64,000 nucleotides of DNA from assembly GCF_003367355.1 (NCBI RefSeq), contig NZ_CP031413.1:2932001-2996000 (forward strand). The letters run 5' to 3'. The translations under genes were made by a program, and so were the position numbers. The notes under the pieces are model-generated. The model made no database searches. It saw only the letters and a list, made by a program, of their open reading frames with translations, and was not told where the DNA came from. Origin of the DNA: Lysobacter sp. TY2-98. Its GTDB lineage: Bacteria > Pseudomonadota > Gammaproteobacteria > Xanthomonadales > Xanthomonadaceae. This document shows positions 61,633-64,000 of the stretch, in pieces (position 1 is the first letter of the stretch; every line of letters begins with the position of its first letter).

Positions 61633-63048
61633 ATGGATGCTTTGCTGCTCTCACGGATCCAGTTCGGATTCGTGATCTCGTTCCACATCATGTTTCCCGC
61701 GTTCACGATCGGCCTGGCGAATTGGCTGGCGTTCTGTGAATGGCGATGGCTGAAGACGCGCGACAGCGTCTGGCGCGACATCTATTTCTTCTGGCTGCGC
61801 ATCTTCGCCATCAGCTTCGGCATGGGCGTGGTGAGCGGGATCGTCATGAGCTTCCAGTTCGGCACCAACTGGGCGGTGCTCAGCGAGCGCGCCGGCAACA
61901 TCCTCGGCCCGTTGATGACGTACGAGGTGCTGACCGCGTTCTTCCTCGAAGCGACGTTCCTCGGCGTCATGCTGTTCGGCGCGAAGAAGGTGCCGGAGAG
62001 ACTGCATTTCTTCGCGACCTGCATGGTCGCGCTCGGCACGTTGATCTCGACGTTCTGGATCATCTCCGCCAACAGCTGGATGCACACGCCGGCCGGCTAT
62101 TCGATCAACGCCGCCGGCGTGTTCGAGCCCGCCGACTGGTGGGCGATCATCTTCAATCCTTCGTTCCCGTATCGCCTCGCGCACATGGTGCTGGCCGCAT
62201 TCATCACCACGTGTTTCGTGGTCGGTGGTGTCAGCGCCGCGTATCTCTGGCGACGCGAGCATGTCGACGCCGCGCGCAAGATGCTGAAGATGGCGGTGCT
62301 GTTCGCCGCGATCACGGTGCCGACGCAGATCTTCGTCGGCGACCTGCACGGCCTCGAAGTCCACAAGCACCAGCCGGCCAAGCTCGCCGCGATCGAGGCG
62401 CACTGGGAGCAGGGCGAGCCCGGCGCCGGCGTGCCGCTGGTGCTGTTCGCGTTGCCGGACATGGACAACGAACGCAACAACGCCGAGATCGCGCTGCCGC
62501 GCGTCGGCTCGCTGATCCTCACGCACAGCTGGGCGGGCGAGATCACGCCGCTGAAAGCGGTGCCGCGCGATGAACGCCCGCCGGTCGCGCCGGTGTTCTT
62601 CTCGTTCCGGGTGATGGTGGGTCTCGGCGTCGCGATGCTGCTGCTCGCCTGGGCGTCGGCACTGCAGCTTCGTCGCGGACGCCTGTTCGATTCGCGCTGG
62701 CTCATCAACGGCTGGCGCTGGATGACGTTTGCCGGTTTCGTCGCGCTGCTCACCGGCTGGTACGTCGCCGAGATCGGGCGTCAGCCGTGGGTGATCTACG
62801 GTCTGCTGCGCACTGCGAACGCGGTGAGTCCGATGCTGACCACGGGGCAGGTGATCGCGTCGATCGCCGCCTTCGTCGCCGCCTATTCGGTCATCTTCGG
62901 CTCGGGCCTCTGGTACATCCGCAAGCTCGTGCGCATCGGGCCGATACCGCACGACCCGGGTCCCGACGCCGAACACGGGGACCGCAGCCCGAAGCGTCCG
63001 TTGTCGGTCGATTCGCTGCCCGAGGAAAGCGCCGGGGTGCGCCCGTGA
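61633..63048 (+). CDS. cydA: Cytochrome bd-type quinol oxidase subunit I (CioA-like)
   Basis: This protein of 471 residues is a membrane quinol oxidase subunit. Heme ligand His near residue 18 (SFHIMFPAF) and His in YRLAHMVLAA are present. The periplasmic Q-loop is short, as in the cyanide-insensitive CIO branch, in contrast to E. coli CydA (about 520 residues). Other conserved parts are MTYEVLTAFFLEATFLGVMLFG and GWYVAEIGRQPWVIYGLLRT. The stop overlaps the cydB start by 4 bp (GTGA). No cydDC genes are in view. Confidence 0.95.
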   Translation: MDALLLSRIQFGFVISFHIMFPAFTIGLANWLAFCEWRWLKTRDSVWRDIYFFWLRIFAISFGMGVVSGIVMSFQFGTNWAVLSERAGNILGPLMTYEVLTAFFLEATFLGVMLFGAKKVPERLHFFATCMVALGTLISTFWIISANSWMHTPAGYSINAAGVFEPADWWAIIFNPSFPYRLAHMVLAAFITTCFVVGGVSAAYLWRREHVDAARKMLKMAVLFAAITVPTQIFVGDLHGLEVHKHQPAKLAAIEAHWEQGEPGAGVPLVLFALPDMDNERNNAEIALPRVGSLILTHSWAGEITPLKAVPRDERPPVAPVFFSFRVMVGLGVAMLLLAWASALQLRRGRLFDSRWLINGWRWMTFAGFVALLTGWYVAEIGRQPWVIYGLLRTANAVSPMLTTGQVIASIAAFVAAYSVIFGSGLWYIRKLVRIGPIPHDPGPDAEHGDRSPKRPLSVDSLPEESAGVRP

Positions 63049-64000
63049 GCGCCGCGACCGTCCTGCCGGTGGTCTGGTTCGGCGTGATCGGCTTCGGCGT
63101 GCTGATGTACGTGCTGCTGGACGGCTTCGTGCTCGGTCTCGGCATCCTCGCGCCGTTCGCCCGCGACGAGGACGAGCTCGACCACATGATGAACACGGCC
63201 GCGCCGATCTGGGACGGGAACGAGACCTGGCTGGTGCTCGGCGGCGCCGGCCTGCTCGCCGCGTTCCCGAAGGCGTACGCGGTGATGCTGTCGGCGCTGT
63301 ACCTGCCGGTGCTGCTGATGCTGATCGCGCTGATCTTCCGCGGTGTCGCCTTCGAGTTCCGCTTCAAGGCGACGCGCGCGCGCCGGTTCTGGGGCGCGGC
63401 GTTCGGTCTCGGCTCGACCTTCGCCGCGTTCGCGCAGGGCGTGATCCTCGGCTCGATCGTCGAAGGCATGCCACTGACCGCGGGCAAGTACCTCGGCGGC
63501 GCGTTCGGCTGGTTCAGCCCGTTCTCGATGCTGACGGGCGTCGCCGTCGTGTTCGGCTATGCGCTGCTCGGCACCACCTGGCTGATCCTGAAAACCGAAG
63601 ACCGCCTGCAGCGCTCAGCGCGTTACATGGCGCGCCCGCTGGTGCTGGCGGTGGTCGCGTTCATGGGCCTCGTCAGCGCGTGGTTGCCCTTCCTGAACTC
63701 GCGGATCATGGCACGCTGGTTCGAGGGCGGCAGCTTCTGGTGGCTGCTGCCGGTGCCGCTGCTCGCGCTGGTCAACGCGTTCCTGCTGTGGCGCGCCGCC
63801 ATGCGCGAGGGCCGCGACGCCATGCCGTTCGTGCTCACGCTGACGTTCTTCCTGCTCGGCTTCATCGGGCTGGTGATCGGCGTGTGGCCGCACATCATCC
63901 CGCCATCGCTGACGATCTGGGGCGCCGCGTCGCCGCCGTCGTCGCAGGGTTTCGTGATGGTCGGCATGGCGGTGCTGCTGCCGGCGATCCTCGGCTACAC
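63045..64000 (+). CDS. cydB: Cytochrome bd-type quinol oxidase subunit II, 3' truncated by the window
   Basis: The gene starts at a GTG overlapping the cydA stop and stays open to the end of the window, giving at least 318 residues. The N-terminus has the CydB pattern FGVLMYVLLDGFVLGLGIL with PIWDGNETWLVLGGAGLLAAFP, and later FGYALLGTTWLILKTED. Hydrophobic segments recur through the visible part. It forms the second half of the oxidase with CydA. About 20 residues or more are missing because the window ends, not because the gene is broken. Confidence 0.95.
   Translation, partial: MSAATVLPVVWFGVIGFGVLMYVLLDGFVLGLGILAPFARDEDELDHMMNTAAPIWDGNETWLVLGGAGLLAAFPKAYAVMLSALYLPVLLMLIALIFRGVAFEFRFKATRARRFWGAAFGLGSTFAAFAQGVILGSIVEGMPLTAGKYLGGAFGWFSPFSMLTGVAVVFGYALLGTTWLILKTEDRLQRSARYMARPLVLAVVAFMGLVSAWLPFLNSRIMARWFEGGSFWWLLPVPLLALVNAFLLWRAAMREGRDAMPFVLTLTFFLLGFIGLVIGVWPHIIPPSLTIWGAASPPSSQGFVMVGMAVLLPAILGY

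Overview
The window is chromosomal DNA of a high-GC gammaproteobacterium, very probably a member of the Lysobacteraceae (Xanthomonadaceae; Lysobacter, Luteimonas or a relative). The reasons are the codon use, an Ax21-type outer membrane protein, a four-gene oleABCD cluster, a large TonB-dependent receptor beside an S9 peptidase, a remnant of a tryptophan-halogenase family gene beside a FucP-type transporter and a LacI regulator, and a cyanide-insensitive type cytochrome bd. No rRNA, tRNA, CRISPR array, phage or insertion sequence was seen. All genus-level statements are inference.

Layout. 1-3.4 kb: a ClpP-fold lipoprotein, undecaprenyl-diphosphatase (uppP) and a membrane diguanylate cyclase. 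3.4-12 kb: glnA behind a sigma-54 promoter with two NtrC sites, a TonB receptor plus secreted S9 peptidase pair, and an ammonium transporter. 12-23.8 kb: a signalling block. A six-PAS diguanylate cyclase and a receiver protein run leftward. Running rightward are a soluble hybrid histidine kinase of about 1827 residues built on eight tandem 92-residue HAMP units, a second hybrid kinase, a degenerate kinase and a small lipoprotein. 23.8-26.3 kb: ntrB-ntrC, with a perfect NtrC palindrome touching the ntrB start codon. 26.3-36 kb: housekeeping and small genes (sodC, acetyltransferase, FMN-binding protein, DUF378, thiolase, DUF4349 lipoprotein, hemD-hemY, thioesterase, rhodanese). 36-39.2 kb: secB-gpsA, then two tandem Ax21-family porin-like genes, each followed by the same terminator. 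39.3-44.6 kb: wrbA, trmL, an SDR and an M16 protease. 44.7-49.4 kb: oleABCD for long-chain olefin synthesis. 49.4-51.7 kb: ubiJ-ubiB. 51.7-54.8 kb: a halogenase remnant, a sugar MFS transporter and a divergent LacI regulator with a palindromic operator. 54.8-61.4 kb: a BaiN-type flavoprotein, a second M16 protease and a DPP-IV-type S9 peptidase. 61.6-64 kb: cydA and the start of cydB, which runs off the end.

How the genes fit together. Glutamine synthetase, the ammonium transporter and NtrBC form a nitrogen regulon spread over the first 26 kb. The binding sites suggest that NtrC activates glnA and controls its own operon. The secreted peptidases and the TonB receptor fit a protein-degrading lifestyle, with peptides as a likely nitrogen source. 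The kinase block looks like a multi-step phosphorelay next to c-di-GMP enzymes. Its output is not identifiable here, because no member carries a DNA-binding domain.
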